Below, piece by piece: positions 24,854 through 38,150 of a DNA stretch of 64,000 nt. The position numbers were made by a program, and so were the translations under genes. The notes below the pieces were generated by a model. It was given only the letters and a program-made list of their open reading frames with translations. It had not been told where the DNA came from and did not search any database. Within the stretch, counting starts at the first letter, position 1. Every line of letters starts with the position of its first letter. This DNA is from Isoetes taiwanensis (lineage: Eukaryota; Streptophyta; Lycopodiopsida; Isoetales; Isoetaceae): positions 2,379,950 to 2,443,949 of the forward strand of contig JAJEKV010000061.1 in NCBI GenBank assembly GCA_021234155.1, given 5' to 3'.

Positions 24854-25501
24854 ACACAGTCTGTTATGACTATGAACAATAGTACTATGCTGTATATTCA
24901 CTATATATGTTAAGAAATAGTCTATGTGCCAATTTTTCAAAACTATTGGCTACAGATTTTTGTAATTTTGCTAACTATATAACTATACTACAGACATGCA
25001 TGTAGCTTTGCTGTAATACTCTATTAAATCCAGTTTTTCAAAGTAATAATATCAATCAGTTGTATTTACTCAGTTAGTTTTCTGTTAACTAAGGTTTATA
25101 AAGTTTCCAACAAATAACAGCATACATTGCACCAAATGATACAAGTACTTATTTATCTATCTCAGAAACTGATTCCACCCATCTCAAAGATTGTATCAGA
25201 TATCATAAACATCCTTTGCAAGCAGTATCAAAAGTATTAATAACCCATAGAGAAGAGTACACAGCAACCAATAAAGACTATGATTCCCATGAATGGGAAT
25301 TCCTTTTCTAAGTATATTACACTAACATGATTCCATTCAGCCTATATACCAAATTATTGATCATACAAATCAATCTTAGGAACCATTCTTTACTCAAGAA
25401 CTTTGAGTATCTTGTGTCAAAATTTATTCTTATCAAAACCTTTGCAATTAACTCAATAAATCCCTATGCTTAGGAAATCATTTAACCCTTAAATCAAAAT
25501 A
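24854..25501. other. Convergent 3' intergenic region, copy C
   Basis: 648 bp between the facing stop codons of the B3 gene and the RT exon. No coding sequence seen. It contains 'attcccatgaatgggaat' near 25,285. It would hold both 3' UTRs and polyadenylation sites. Confidence 0.5.
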
Positions 25502-27557
25502 TTATCTGGATTTTCCCAATTCGAATATCAATGTCTTGATATCATATTTTAGGCCTGGGAAATTTTCATTTCTCAATACCCTGAGCACCTTATGCCACAC
25601 ATCCTTCTTCTTAAATCCTTTATCAATAAAGCAGTTGATAAGAATTACCAAATCTTCAGCAGCCCGAATAGGATTATTGTGCACATATAATATCGGTTGC
25701 ACCTGTGAAATGATAACATTGCACGCCATAATATATGGCCTACAACTGCTAGCATGGATAAATTTAACAGCTTTGAAAGGTAGGTTGTTCCTTTTGTCAA
25801 ACCTATATGTGTTATATAAACCAGCATGCCTTGCAATGATGTCAATAGTAACATTAAGGAAATCAGCTTTCATTCCAATGTGAGCATCATGGCTGTGATA
25901 TGTCGTTTCATCCTTGATTACAAGGTGCTCCAAATTGTAGATAGTAACACCATTACCATTATTATTGAGTCCAAGGAAAGCCCTGACATATGGATTGTTA
26001 ATACTAAGAAGATCATCCATATACCTGAATGTATATCTGAATGCAGCAGCCTCAGTAAATTTACCTTCAGTAATTAATTTAGAGATAAACTCAAGCTCAA
26101 AAGCAGCCAGATATAAGTTACACCAACCAGGACTAGAAGCAAATCCCATTGGGATACCCTTGATTTGTCTAAATACCCCATTATGCATTAAGAGAAAACA
26201 ATTGTTCAGCAACCATTTGTTTAACCGTGTAAATAGGTCCATATCCATTCTGTGCCATACTTTGCTTTCAGGAACCATATTCTTCCATTCCATCTTAATG
26301 CTGCCATTTTCCAAGATTTTATACCACATATCATAACCAGCATTAACTTTTTTCTTAATTCTCCATGTCATCCTTATCACACTCTCCATAATGTAACAAA
26401 TCCCATGTACCCCATCTAATGGGATATTCTCGTAACATTTGGTTATATCAGCAACAAACACGTCATTAACCTTAGGAGGTAAGTTACACATCACATCATA
26501 GATGGAATTGATTACCCAGGCCGCTTTGATCTTATTCTTTTGGAAAACATTAGCAGCACTGCATTTTTCATAACAAATTGTTGGCCACATGTCCAGAATG
26601 AGATTAAGTCAATTTTGCTACAATTTAAAATTTGGAGTAGAAAAAATAGTTTCATGCGCATTGGTGATCCACCTGTATTCCAATTTATGGGCTTTAAAAA
26701 TGCCTAAAAGGTATGGTAATTCCATACTGAACATGTGTCCTATTCCCAACATGGAATCAATATCCTCCTGCACATGACTAATCAACTCCTCTCTAGTGAT
26801 ATCACACTTACAAAAATCATTGCTATTAAGCCTGATAGTGGCAGCTTCTCTGATATGTAAGGGGCAAATAAACCGCGGGATTATTAGCGGCTTTATCAAC
26901 ACCGAGATGTACGGGTTATTAACCCGACCATTCAATATTTTTACTCACATTTTCCTCCATACATAAGAATTTTTCTTGGATTCACTTTGTTACTTTCTAC
27001 AAACATTTTGGCCAGCCATCGATTTCTTTTCTAAGATCATTTTACCTTTGCTCTAATAACCGGTTCATCATATTCCACAAGAGAAAAACGGTATGCGAAA
27101 AAACTGTTCAATGGTATTATCCATTTCTGCCATAAATTGCTCAATAGTGAATGGGTGATCTGGTATAAAGTTTAATCCAAGTTGAAACCAATTTTACAAT
27201 GAATAATATTCAGGTCAGTTGTTTGGATGTGTCCGATTTTCTGATCAATAAATTTCTGTAATCTTGGGATGCTACATACACATGCAGGTTCCAAAGGACT
27301 GGTAAACACAATTTTAGGTTTGTAGAACATATCCTTAAGGTTCTTTGGTATACTCCAACCAAATACTGTATTTTCCCATATATTGTAGCCAGTGTGATCA
27401 AAAAATCTGCACAAAACACTCTTAAATGTACTGCTGTACTCAATTTTATCAACAACCTTTGAAAAATATGTTAAATGCACATATTTTTTGCTTGTTTTCT
27501 CCTTAATAACTTGTAATTTTACTCTTCCATCGATCCATTTTGCGGTATTCTTCTTTT
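25502..27557 (-). CDS. Penelope-like reverse transcriptase exon, copy C (best palm domain)
   Basis: The 362-codon frame at 25,502-26,590 is uninterrupted. It carries motif A 'VADITKCYENIPLD' (about residue 372 of the full exon), motif B 'GIPMGFASSPGWCNLYL' (about 470), motif C 'FRYMDDLLSINN' (about 512), 'FLNVTIDI', and 'FDKRNNLPF' (about 585). The C-terminus after motif C is about 170 residues and has no GIY-YIG or other nuclease motif. The N-terminal third is present at 26,618-27,557 but broken at CAG/CTG-type sites. RNA-templated DNA synthesis for element copying is inferred. The family assignment rests on motif pattern; comparison of the complete exon with PLE and TERT profiles would be decisive. 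Confidence 0.85.
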
Positions 27558-27792
27558 TACATTTTAATACAATAATAAATATTCAGAAAAGGTATTCAAA
27601 AAACTTTTGTATTTTTTATTTAATACTCTTGATGATACTGGCAAAATTTGGGATAAACCCATACATATTGGCAGAATAAGGGGTAAAACCCATATATTTT
27701 GACCATGAGGTCAGAGTTAACATCGCGAGCATGCTTCATCAAAAATATATATTATCATATCGGATAGGCTATGCTTGTTATACACGAAGTTC

Positions 27793-29342
27793 TCAAAAGA
27801 GATATTATTATCTGCGTGCTCCGGATGCATCGAATGCGTTGATATTCACGGTCCCCGCCACATTAGTAGCCATTTTCACCAATTTTGGTGGCCTAAGTAT
27901 GCCGATGCGGTGAATATTATTATTTTGGTTTCTCTTTTAGCGAGGGGCATACCCGAAGCCGCTATTATCATGAAGATGGTCCATCAAGAATTTCACGGAT
28001 TTGATAGTCTTTTCAATGATGTCAACGCCTTAGAATTACCAAACTCTGTTTGAAATTGGCATTTTCATTTTCAGCCAATCTGTGAGTCATTCTGAACATG
28101 AGATCCCGTATCTTAAGATACCCAATATATGAGATGACAACTTTCCTAATCGGATCAGAGGCCAACCATCTGGCCATAAATGCAAATCTCATCTGAATTC
28201 TCTCTGTTCAGGCCATATCTTGTCCAAATTATTAAACATGAACCAGACCATATGGTCAAACCATATTATATTATCAGGACACTTCTCATCTGTCACCTGA
28301 TCACAGTTGCATCTGTAAAATGGGCAATACGTTCTCCAAATACGCTTCAGGTAAAAATCAATCCTTGGCTCATTGGTTTTGGCCATATGGCCCTTCTGCC
28401 CAATGTACAGTTCATTTCCAATTTGGCATTTTTTCTCAAGAAGTGAAATCTTTGAAAGGTAGCTTAACATTTATTTTCCTTATATGTTTTGTAAAGCGAG
28501 ATGGAATCCCTCTCGACCTTATTAACTTCATCGGGGACTTAAAAGCGTGCCAAAGATGATAAATGACTCTTTACTAATTGGAGTTGTAATACCCAAGTTT
28601 TTGCTAGCCCACAACATCTGTTGGAATTGATCCCCATGGATCTCAATATTCCTACTAGACATAATAGGAAAACTGCCACAATTGAACAAGTTCAACTCCT
28701 TAAGATTGTAGGTTTCGATTTCCTCCTTAATTTTATCCTCTGAAGAAGGAACAGCATTATCCATGCTAGGCCCAGTAAATTGATCCGTACAGTCCACATC
28801 ATCAATATCAAACAGGCAATTGTCCAAGGAAACAGCAGGTTCATGAGTTTTTTCCATGCTATTATCCACTTTGTTGTTTGGAGTATAAGTATACTTGAGT
28901 GAATTCTGTTTTTCCAGAGCAGTTAAGCCATTAATGAAAGCAAGTAAATCTTGCAAGTCTTTACCATCCGCATCCATGTGAGCACTTGGAAGCTTCTTGT
29001 AGGTATCCACAATCAAGTCATGACATCTACCATAATCAGCATCTTTAAAACTTGAAACTAATCCAAGCATGTTGTTGAATCCAAGGAACAAGACCACTGA
29101 CATATCTCCATCACCTAGTGTGCATTCTTTGCAGATAATTAAGTTATGTACCTCTGTGTAATTTGATGCCGCCATGGCGGCTTGGACTGACCTTGTTGGG
29201 TGCCAAAATACCGCTTGAGAATATCGATCTTGATAATTAGGAAGCCAAATAGGTCTACGATGTGGAATTACGTACACCCGTTTCTTTGAATGCTAACAGC
29301 ATGGTTGAAGAGACTAGCATCATTATTTTGAGCAACAGCTTC
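27793..29342 (-). pseudogene. Family 1 ORF1 exon, copy C
   Basis: Exon from 29,342 (after TATATAG) to the TGA near 27,793. Clean open segments at 28,189-28,470 and 28,528-29,277 match copy B almost residue for residue. Breaks at 27,720-28,060, 28,445-28,560 and 29,150-29,290 are clusters of CAG/CTG-type differences. Confidence 0.65.
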
Positions 29343-30435
29343 CTATATAAAGCATAAAAATCAGTATAAAAGAAAATATACGTGAAGGTATAAGTGAAAG
29401 TATAAGAGAACACAACTTAAAACAATAGTCCCAATGACCTCTATGGCTCACACCAGTAAAACCAGTGATTCAAAATGGGGAGATATATAAATTGGCCTAG
29501 CCAAGACCTCATGCATTAACAGGACATCCAAGGAGTCCTATATTAACTAGATAGGAAACACGAATTTATTGAACCCTAAAAGGGGAAACCATAGAGGTCA
29601 TGGGACTAAAAAACATAAAGAATTCACCATAATAACCATGTCCTAGTCACCAATAATATTAGATTAATCCCAAACATGTAATATTGCCAAAAATTATGCT
29701 CAAACAATTAACTGCAGACAGTCAGCAAGCTATTAAAGCCATTGACTCAATAAAAAATAACCAGACAATAATATTATTTGAAGGATTCTAAATACAACCG
29801 ACCAAATGGATAGAAAATACCAATATGAGCCAATTATTGCCAAATTCTTAAAAATTACCACAAACATATAGATCTACCGGAAATATAACGGATGTATTTT
29901 AAAGATAATAAAACAAAGATACTATTACGGTTGTAAAGGATCCGTAATATGAAAAAAGTTACAAGAGAAATAGGATTAAAAGGAAGTACCAAATGTATTG
30001 CCAAATATTTTGTCCATATGTCTTCAATAGTAATAGCAAAGTAAGAGTAAATACTTACCCAAAGCGGTTGTAACAACAAAATTAATGAATAGTTCATAAC
30101 CGGTGACATTCCTCAAACATCCATGCAAAAAGGTGAGGGAGAAGAGTTTCGGTTACACTGTGACAAATAGCACTTATTAGCCTAAAGAGGGTAAGAAATA
30201 CTAATGCTAGCGGGTAAGCTATGAACTCTCTTGGCATTTCGCCCTTTACCCCGAAAATTTACATCTTGAAAATTAATAATGTAATTTAAAGCCAACCCAA
30301 AGCTATCATACATCTTGCATTTAAATAATTTATGAACAGATCAAAATTGCTGTACCATTGTATCCCAGATATAAGCTGCAGTAATAATCTCTTATGATAA
30401 TTCAGACCATCTAAGTATAAATAATACGAGCAAAC
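29343..30435 (-). other. First intron of the family 1 element, copy C
   Basis: 1,093 bp, donor CAG|GTTTGC, acceptor TTTATATAG, phase 0 on both sides. AT-rich, no frame. Confidence 0.6.
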
Positions 30436-30774
30436 CTGATTTGGTTGAATTTCATTGCTAGAGTCCTCTTCATTGTCAGAGTCTGCTACAATCTCCACAT
30501 TAGAATCAGCCACAATGACCACATTACTACCAGAAGTTTCTGCTACTTTGGAGACATTCCCACAAGGATTCAGGCTTGGAACAAACTTCAAGATACCCAT
30601 GTCACCTTTGGCCCTATTTGGATCTAATCCATGCTGTCTGCACAGATCAATTAACTGTGCTTTACTCGGTTGTGGACTGCTGTGCTCTATCCCATGTCTC
30701 CTCAGAAATTCAATAAGTTTGGGCCTAGTTTGCCCCTTATTACCAGCGCCCTCTGGTCGGCCACTCTTACTCAT
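30436..30774 (-). CDS. Family 1 SAP/HeH-like first exon, copy C (intact)
   Basis: ATG at 30,774 and 113 codons up to a CAG|GTTTGC donor. Residues about 3-50 hold two short helix-turn-helix repeats, 'NKGQTRPKLIEFLRRHGI' and 'PSKAQLIDLCRQHGLDPN', resembling SAP or HeH/LEM-type modules that bind DNA. The second half is acidic ('DNEEDSSNEIQPNQ'). The same module and the same 'PNQ' exon end occur in family 3. The exon joins in phase 0 to ORF1 at 29,342, so the ORF1 product would start with this module. An upstream in-frame TTG is not needed. Confidence 0.75.
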
Positions 30775-31127
30775 GCTCAAGCTTTCCGAATTGGGAAACT
30801 AAGTCTATTTATACTGTCTATTTGCTAAAACCAATTAAGGAGATTTTAAGCCCTTAATCCCATACGCTAAAGCAGAAATTACAAGAACGTCCAGATAAAG
30901 TGCAACTTACCAGATATCTACAAGAAATATACTAGAAATAATCCAGAATTACTCAAGAGAAATGAAATAAAAAATGCATTATCAGTACCTGTAGCTTTCG
31001 AGCTCAGAATGCAACAAAATATGATTGCATACATGCAGCCGTCAACAGTAGTTTCCAGAAGAGTCATCTCCAGTTAGTTACAGATCATTTAGTCACTGCC
31101 CAAGTCACGCTTGTCCGCCAACAAAGC

Positions 31128-31170
31128 ATTAGGGTTCGTCCATCGATTAGGGTTCGTCAATAGATAAGGG
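31128..31170 (-). promoter_or_regulatory. Duplicated telobox-like motif (copy C upstream)
   Basis: Two GACGAACCCTAAT units about 355 bp upstream of the ATG at 30,774. Confidence 0.35.
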
Positions 31171-32297
31171 TACATATTACTGTATAATATAATTTCACAA
31201 CTAACAATAAGATTACCAACATATGACCTTTAAAACAATCCTTTTTTAAGCTCAATTTTTTCTATTCAGCCCACATGCGCACCCTACATACACCTTTAAC
31301 ACCCATTGCATACTTAGGCTTTAAATTATGTCCCCATAATTTTGCCATAATCACCACATGACCATTGCCCCTAGTAAACTTACTGCATTCCAACAAGATG
31401 TTAGCATGCCAATTTCATGATATACATTTCTTCCTAGTTGTCAAAATAACCTCCTTATATCCATATCTTTACTTCACGTTCTTGCTATTGTCCACTATGT
31501 GGTCTTTCATTACCTTAATAATCTTTAGGAGTAAAATTAACCTATTCAGGGTTAAGGGCCGGAACTATCATCAAGGCCATTAATGAGTTCCTAGAAGCAT
31601 ACCTACGGTTTGAAATTATCTTTGATCATAGTCCCTTTATTGAAACCCACATACATATTGGAACATTAACAACTTCGTCCCCAATATTGGGTCCCAATTA
31701 ATATTCCTATAGTATCAAATTAACCTTTGCCCCTATTTCCATTTTGCAACCTAAAAGGATATTAGCCAACATCATAAATCTTTGCAAATGTTCATTAGTC
31801 TTAAGTAAAACCAAGAAAGTCTAACTATATTATAACTTAAGAAAAAATGTCCAAATTTATTTACATAGCATTAGACAATCAATTGGCAACAAATTATCAT
31901 TACCAAAGTCAACCATCATACTATCAACCATTATTGTGGGATATGCATACCATACAGAAACACCATCAAGCCCAAGGAGCAACAACATTTTTATTTAATG
32001 CATAGGTTAATTTTAAGAGAACAAGTTCATTCCAACATAATGTTGCAATGCTCCAAGTCATATAGATAAATTGATCCCCTTATCCTAGATAAGGTACCAT
32101 CACCACATTAGTTGCATTTATAGGATCAGGAGACATGTCCATGGACAACTAAGACCACTACATATGGATTAGATGATGGTACTAAAGACTTAAAGGGAAC
32201 TAAGGCTAATGACCAGAGTAAGATTGTGTATATATATATATATCCCTGCCTCCTACCGGAGGGCAGATAAGGTCCCATATGATAGCAAAAAAGGATT

Positions 32298-32329
32298 GGA
32301 GGATCCCTTTGCTAGCAAAGGGACCCTCC
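32298..32329. other. Hairpin in the divergent spacer (copy D)
   Basis: Same inverted repeat as at 5,882. It stays unchanged although flanking sequence here is full of copy-specific differences; it contains no CAG or CTG. Confidence 0.6.
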
Positions 32330-32724
32330 TGCCAAACTAAGTGTTAAAGGTTGTCTCTAAGGGACATTAGTGCAAACAAAAGAATTGGTTGGGTTCATCT
32401 GAGAATTGTATCGAAAATGCTTGTACTACATAGATTGAATAGTTAAGGAAGAAACTAATAATCTATATCCTATTAATTTGTTTCAAAATAATTAAGAATA
32501 ATACCAACCGTATATGCCCTATTTTATTACGGTTTCAATTAAGCTGCAGAGTTCTTATCCAGGCATATAATAATTATTAGCATAGGCTGCTACCCTACGC
32601 TTGTAATAATTAGAGTAGTCATATCATAATAGCATTAGCTCATATATTGGCGCATAAATTTATGGTTAATCCGGCCGGAGTAACCCTTTCATTTTCGGTC
32701 GATAGCTATTTCATATTCCAAGCA

Positions 32725-33656
32725 ATGGCGGCGGTGTTTCTTGTAGATGTCAAGTTCGGTCACCTTACGGTATGCTAAAACCTTGCGATTCATAATATCT
32801 TAAGCTTAGTTTCAGATTACCTGATTCTCATTTGTTAACACAATCGAGATTTTTGCGGGGAAGCGAGAGGGATAATGCTTGCCAAAGATCGATATATATC
32901 GTTGGTGTAGGCCCAAATCGAAAAGATGCAGTATTTACATAGCATCGATGGGCGGTCGAACATTCTTCATCGAAATTTTGGGAATCCTTTTACAAAGGAA
33001 ACAACATGGTGGATGGAACCGCACTTTTATGCGACATATGGAAAATGGAACCGTCTAACAGCCCGGATATGTGATGGAAATTATCGTGTGAAACCCATCG
33101 GAAATTGGCAAGTGGGAAACTCGGTCATAGTACACCATCAAAGAATCGAGGCGGGGCAATAATGATGGTGAGGTGCAGCAGATACACCCGAAATAACAAG
33201 TTTGATACAACCCGGAAATAACAAGTTTGATTCATCCGATGATGATGATTCATCGATGAGGATGAACCCCCATCCCATAAGCCCTTAGAATTAAGCTCTC
33301 CTCGAGCAAATATAAATAGAGGCTTGGTATGTTTATGCTTTTGATTCCATCCATTACTTTAAAATACTTTATTATTTTCTATTATTTGCTTGAGTAGGTA
33401 CTTTCGAGAATGAGAACAAATGGCGTAGTCCACCAAAGGGATATCTGAGTTGACATCTATGGACGGAAATCGAGAAGAGCTCCTTTGGTAGCAAAAGTAG
33501 CGAAAGCTGTCTTGGTGTTGGCTGGAATGGTTTTAAGAAAAAGTATGGTTTAAGCCTTGGAGATGTTCTTGAGTTTACTTACCTTTGGAAAGAAATTTAC
33601 ATGGAACATGAAGATCTTGAAAGAGTATGACATTGCACAAATTAAGGAAGGTTTAA
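32725..33656 (+). pseudogene. Two-B3-domain protein gene, copy D (many breaks)
   Basis: ATG at 32,725, same exon borders. Frame lost repeatedly: 'gcggggaagcgagaggg' for 'gcaggaagcagaggg', 'catcgaaattttggg' for 'cactgaaggctggg', 'cttagaattaagctc' for 'cttccgagtcgctc'. Nearly all breaks fall at CAG/CTG-type sites. Both linker units are present. Confidence 0.6.
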
Positions 33657-34311
33657 AACACGATCTGTTATGACTATGAACAATAGTACTATCTTTGTAT
33701 ATTCACTATATATGTTAAGAAATAGTCTATGTGCCAATTTTTCAAAACTATTGCTCTCTGATTTTTGTAATTTTGCTAACTATATAACTATACTCTGAGA
33801 CATGCATGTAGCTTTCTTTGTAATACTCTATTAAATCCAGTTTTTCAAAGTAATAATATCAATGGAGTTGTATTTACTCGGTTAGTTTTTACGTTAACTA
33901 AGGTTTATAAAGTTTCCAACAAATAACGACATACATTGCACCAAATGATACAAGTACTTATTTATCTATCTCGGCCTGATTCCACCCATCTCAAAGATTG
34001 TATCGGATATCATAAACATCCTTTGCAAGCGATTATCAAAAGTATTAATAACCCATAGAGAAGAGTACCACAAACAACCAATAAAGACTATGATTCCCAT
34101 GAATGGGAATTCCTTTTCTAAGTATATTACACTAACATGATTCCATTCAGCCTATATACCAAATTATTGATCATACAAATCAATCTTAGGAACCATTCTT
34201 TACTCAAGAACTTTGAGTATCTTGTGTCAAAATTTATTCTTATCAAAACCTTTGCAATTAACTCAATAAATCCCTATGCTTAGGAAATCATTTAACCCTT
34301 AAATCAAAATA

Positions 34312-36372
34312 TTATCGGATTTTCCCAATTCGAATATCAATGTCTTGATATCATATTTTAGGCACAGGAAATTTTCATTTCTCAATACCACGAGCACCTT
34401 ATGCCACACATCCTTCTTCTTAAATCCTTTATCAATAAAGCGGTTGATAAGAATAACCAAATCTTACGCGGCAGAATAGGATTATTGTGCACATATAATA
34501 TCGGTTGCACCTTTTGTGAAATGATAACATTGCACGCCATAATATATGGCCTACTAAAAGCGCTAGCATGGATAAATTTAACAGACTTTGAAAGGTAGGT
34601 TGTTCCTTTTGTCAAACCTATATGTGTTATATAAACCGGCATGCCTTGCAATGATGTCAATAGTAACATTAAGGAAATCGAGCTTTCATTCCAATGTGAG
34701 CATCATGGTCGTGATATGTCGTTTCATCCTTGATTACAAGGTGCTCCAAATTGTAGATAGTAACACCATTACCATTATTATTGAGTCCAAGGAAAGCCAC
34801 GACATATGGATTGTTAATACTAAGAAGATCATCCATATACGAATGTATATCACGAATCGGTGACCTCGATAAATTTACCTTGATGAATTAATTTAGAGAT
34901 AAACTCAAGCTCAAAAGCGACCCGGATATAAGTTACACCAACCGGGACTAGAAGCAAATCCCATTGGGATACCCTTGATTTGTCTAAATACCCCATTATG
35001 CATTAAGAGAAAACAATTGTTCAGCAACCATTTGTTTAGCAGGTGTAAATAGGTCCATATCCATTACATTGCCATACTTTGCTTTTCGGGAACCATATTC
35101 TTCCATTCCATCTTAATCTTTGCCATTTTCCAAGATTTTTATACCACATATCATAACTTTGCATTAACTTTTTTTTCTTAATTCTCCATGTCATCCTTAT
35201 CACACTCTCCATAATGTAACAAATCCCATGTACCCCATCTAATGGGATATTCTCGTAACATTTGGTTATATCGACAACAAACCGTCATTAACCTTAGGAG
35301 GTAAGTTACACATCACATCATAGATGGAATTGATTACCCGGGCGCTTTGATCTTATTCTTTTGGAAAACATTAGCGACCTTTGCATTTTTTTTTTCATAA
35401 CAAATTGTTGGCCACATGTCGAATGAGATTAAGTCCACTGCTACAATTTGCATTTGGGTAGAAAAAATAGTTTCATCGCATTGGTGATCCACGTATTCCA
35501 ATTTATGGGCTTTAAAATGCCTAAAAGGTATGGTAATTCCATCTTGAACATGTGTCCTATTCCCAACATGGAATCAATATCCTCTGCACATGACTAATCA
35601 ACTCCTCTCTAGTGATATCACACTTACAAAAATCATTGCTATTAAGCGATAGTGGCGGCTTCTACGATATGTAAGGGGCAAATAAACGGGATTATTAGCG
35701 GCTTTATCAACACACGAGATGTACGGGGTTATTAACCGACCATTCAATATTTTTACTCACATTTTCCTCCATACATAAGAATTTTTTCTTGGATTCCTTT
35801 GTTACTTTCTACAAACATTTTGGCCAACCATCGATTTCTTTTCTAAGATCATTTTTACCTTTGCTCAATAACCGGTTCATCATATTCCACAAGAGAAAAC
35901 ACGTATGCGAGAAAAAAGCTGTTCAATGGTATTATCCATTTACGCCATAAATTGCTCAATAGTGAATGGGTGATACGGTATAAAGTTTAATCAAGTTGAA
36001 ACCAATTTCAAACCAATGAATAATATTGGTCGGTTGTTGGGATGTGTCCAGATTTTACGATCAATAAATTTCGTAATCTTGGGATGCTACATACACATCA
36101 CGGTTTCAAAGGATTTGGTAAACACAATTTTAGGTTTGTAGAACATATCCTTAAGGTTCTTGGTATACCTCCAACCAAATCTTGTATTTTCCCATATATT
36201 GTAGCCGGTGTGATCAAAAATGCACAAAAACACTCTTAAATGTCTTCTTTGTACTCAATTTTATCAACAACCTTTGAAAAATATGTTAAATGCACATATT
36301 TTTTGCTTGTTTTCTCCTTAATAACTTGTAATTTTACTCTTCCATCGATCTGTTGCGCGGTATTCTTCTTTT
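34312..36372 (-). pseudogene. Penelope-like reverse transcriptase exon, copy D
   Basis: Same exon from about 36,372 to the TAA at 34,312. Motif order is recoverable, but the frame is broken every 50-200 bp at CAG/CTG-type sites. Longer homopolymers than in the sister copies also occur ('catttttttttt' near 35,386). Confidence 0.6.
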
Positions 36373-36603
36373 ACATTTTAATACAATAATAAATATTGAG
36401 AAAAGGTATTCAAAAAAACTTTTGTATTTTTTATTTAATACTCTTGATGATCTTGGCAAAATTTGGGATAAACCCATACATATTGGCGAGAATAAGGGGT
36501 AAAACCCATATATTTTGACCATGAGGTCGAGTTAACATCGCGAGCATGCTTCATCAAAATATATATTATCATATCGGATAGGCTATGCTTGTTATACGAG
36601 TTC

Positions 36604-38150
36604 TCAAAAGAGATATTATTTCTTTGCGTGCTCCGGCCGGATGCATCGAATGCGTTGATATTCACGGTCCACCGCCACATTAGTAGCCATTTTCACCAAT
36701 TTTGGTGGCCTAAGTATACCCGATGCTTGACAATATTATTATTTTGGTTTCTCTTTTTAGCGAGGGGGCATACCGAAAGCTGCTATTATCATGAAGATGG
36801 TCCATCAAAATTTCACGGATTTGATAGTCTTTTCAATGATGTCAACCGCCTTAGAATTACCAAACTCTGTTTGAAATTGGCATTTTCATTTTCAGCCAAT
36901 CGTGAGTCATTGAACATGAGATCCCGTATCTTAAGATACCCAATATATGAGATGACAACTTTTCTAATCGGATCGAGGCCAACCATCGGCCATAAATGCA
37001 AATCTCATCGAATTCTACATTCGGGCCATATCTTGTCCAAATTATTAAACATGAACGGACCATATGGTCAAACCATATTATATTATCGGGACACTTCTCA
37101 TCATGTCACGATCACGGTTGCATCGTAAAATGGGCAATCGTTCTCCAAATACGCTTGGGTAAAAATCAATCCTTGGCTCATTGGTTTTGGCCATATGGCC
37201 CTATACGCCCAATGTACAGTTCATTTCAATTTGGCATTTCTTCTCAAGAAGTGAAATCTTGAAAGGTAGCTTAACATTTATTTTCCTTATATGTTTTGTA
37301 AGCGAGATGGAATCCCTCTCGGCCTTATTAACTTCATCGGGACTTAAAGCGTGCCGACATGATAAATGACTCTTTACTAATTGGGTTGTAATACCCAAGT
37401 TTTTGCTAGCCCACAACATCTGTTGGAATTGATCCCCATGGATCTCAATATTCCTACTAGACATAATAGGAAAAGCGCCACAATTGAACAAGTTCAACTC
37501 CTTAAGATTGTAGGTTTCGATTTCCTCCTTAATTTTATCCTCACGAAGAAGGAACGGCATTATCCATGCTAGGCCCGATAAATTGATCCGTCTGAGTCCA
37601 CATCATCAATATCAAACAGGCAATTGTCCAAGGAAACAGCAGGTTCATGAGTTTTTTCCATGCTATTATCCACTTTGTTGTTTGGAGTATAAGTATACTT
37701 GAGTGAATTCTGTTTTTCCAGAGCAGTTAAGCCATTAATGAAAGCAAGTAAATCTTGCAAGTCTTTACCATCCGCATCCATGTGAGCACTTGGAAGCTTC
37801 TTGTAGGTATCCACAATCAAGTCATGACATCTACCATAATCAGCATCTTTAAAACTTGAAACTAATCCAAGCATGTTGTTGAATCCAAGGAACAAGACCA
37901 CTGACATATCTCCATCACCTAGTGTGCATTCTTTGCAGATAATTAAGTTATGTACCTCCTGTAATTTGATGCACGCCATGACAGCTTGGACAGCCTTGTT
38001 GGGTGCCAAAATACCTGCTGCAGAATATCCCAGTCTTGATAATTCCGGAAGCCAAATAGGTCTACCAGTATTGGAATTCTGTACACCAGTTTGCTGAATG
38101 CTAACAGCATGGTTGAAGAGACTAGCATCATTATTTTGAGCAACAGCTTC
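36604..38150 (-). pseudogene. Family 1 ORF1 exon, copy D
   Basis: Exon from 38,150 to the stop near 36,604. The upstream part (37,600-38,150) is clean and shows the undisturbed exon start: 'NNDASLFNHAVSIQQTGVQN' leads into 'RPIWLPELSRLGYSAAGIL'. The downstream part is heavily broken from 37,590 down. Confidence 0.65.

Noticed and set aside
25502-27557. GIY-YIG endonuclease at either end of the RT
   Set aside because: No GIY...YIG pattern is readable after motif C, in ORF1 or in the SAP exon.
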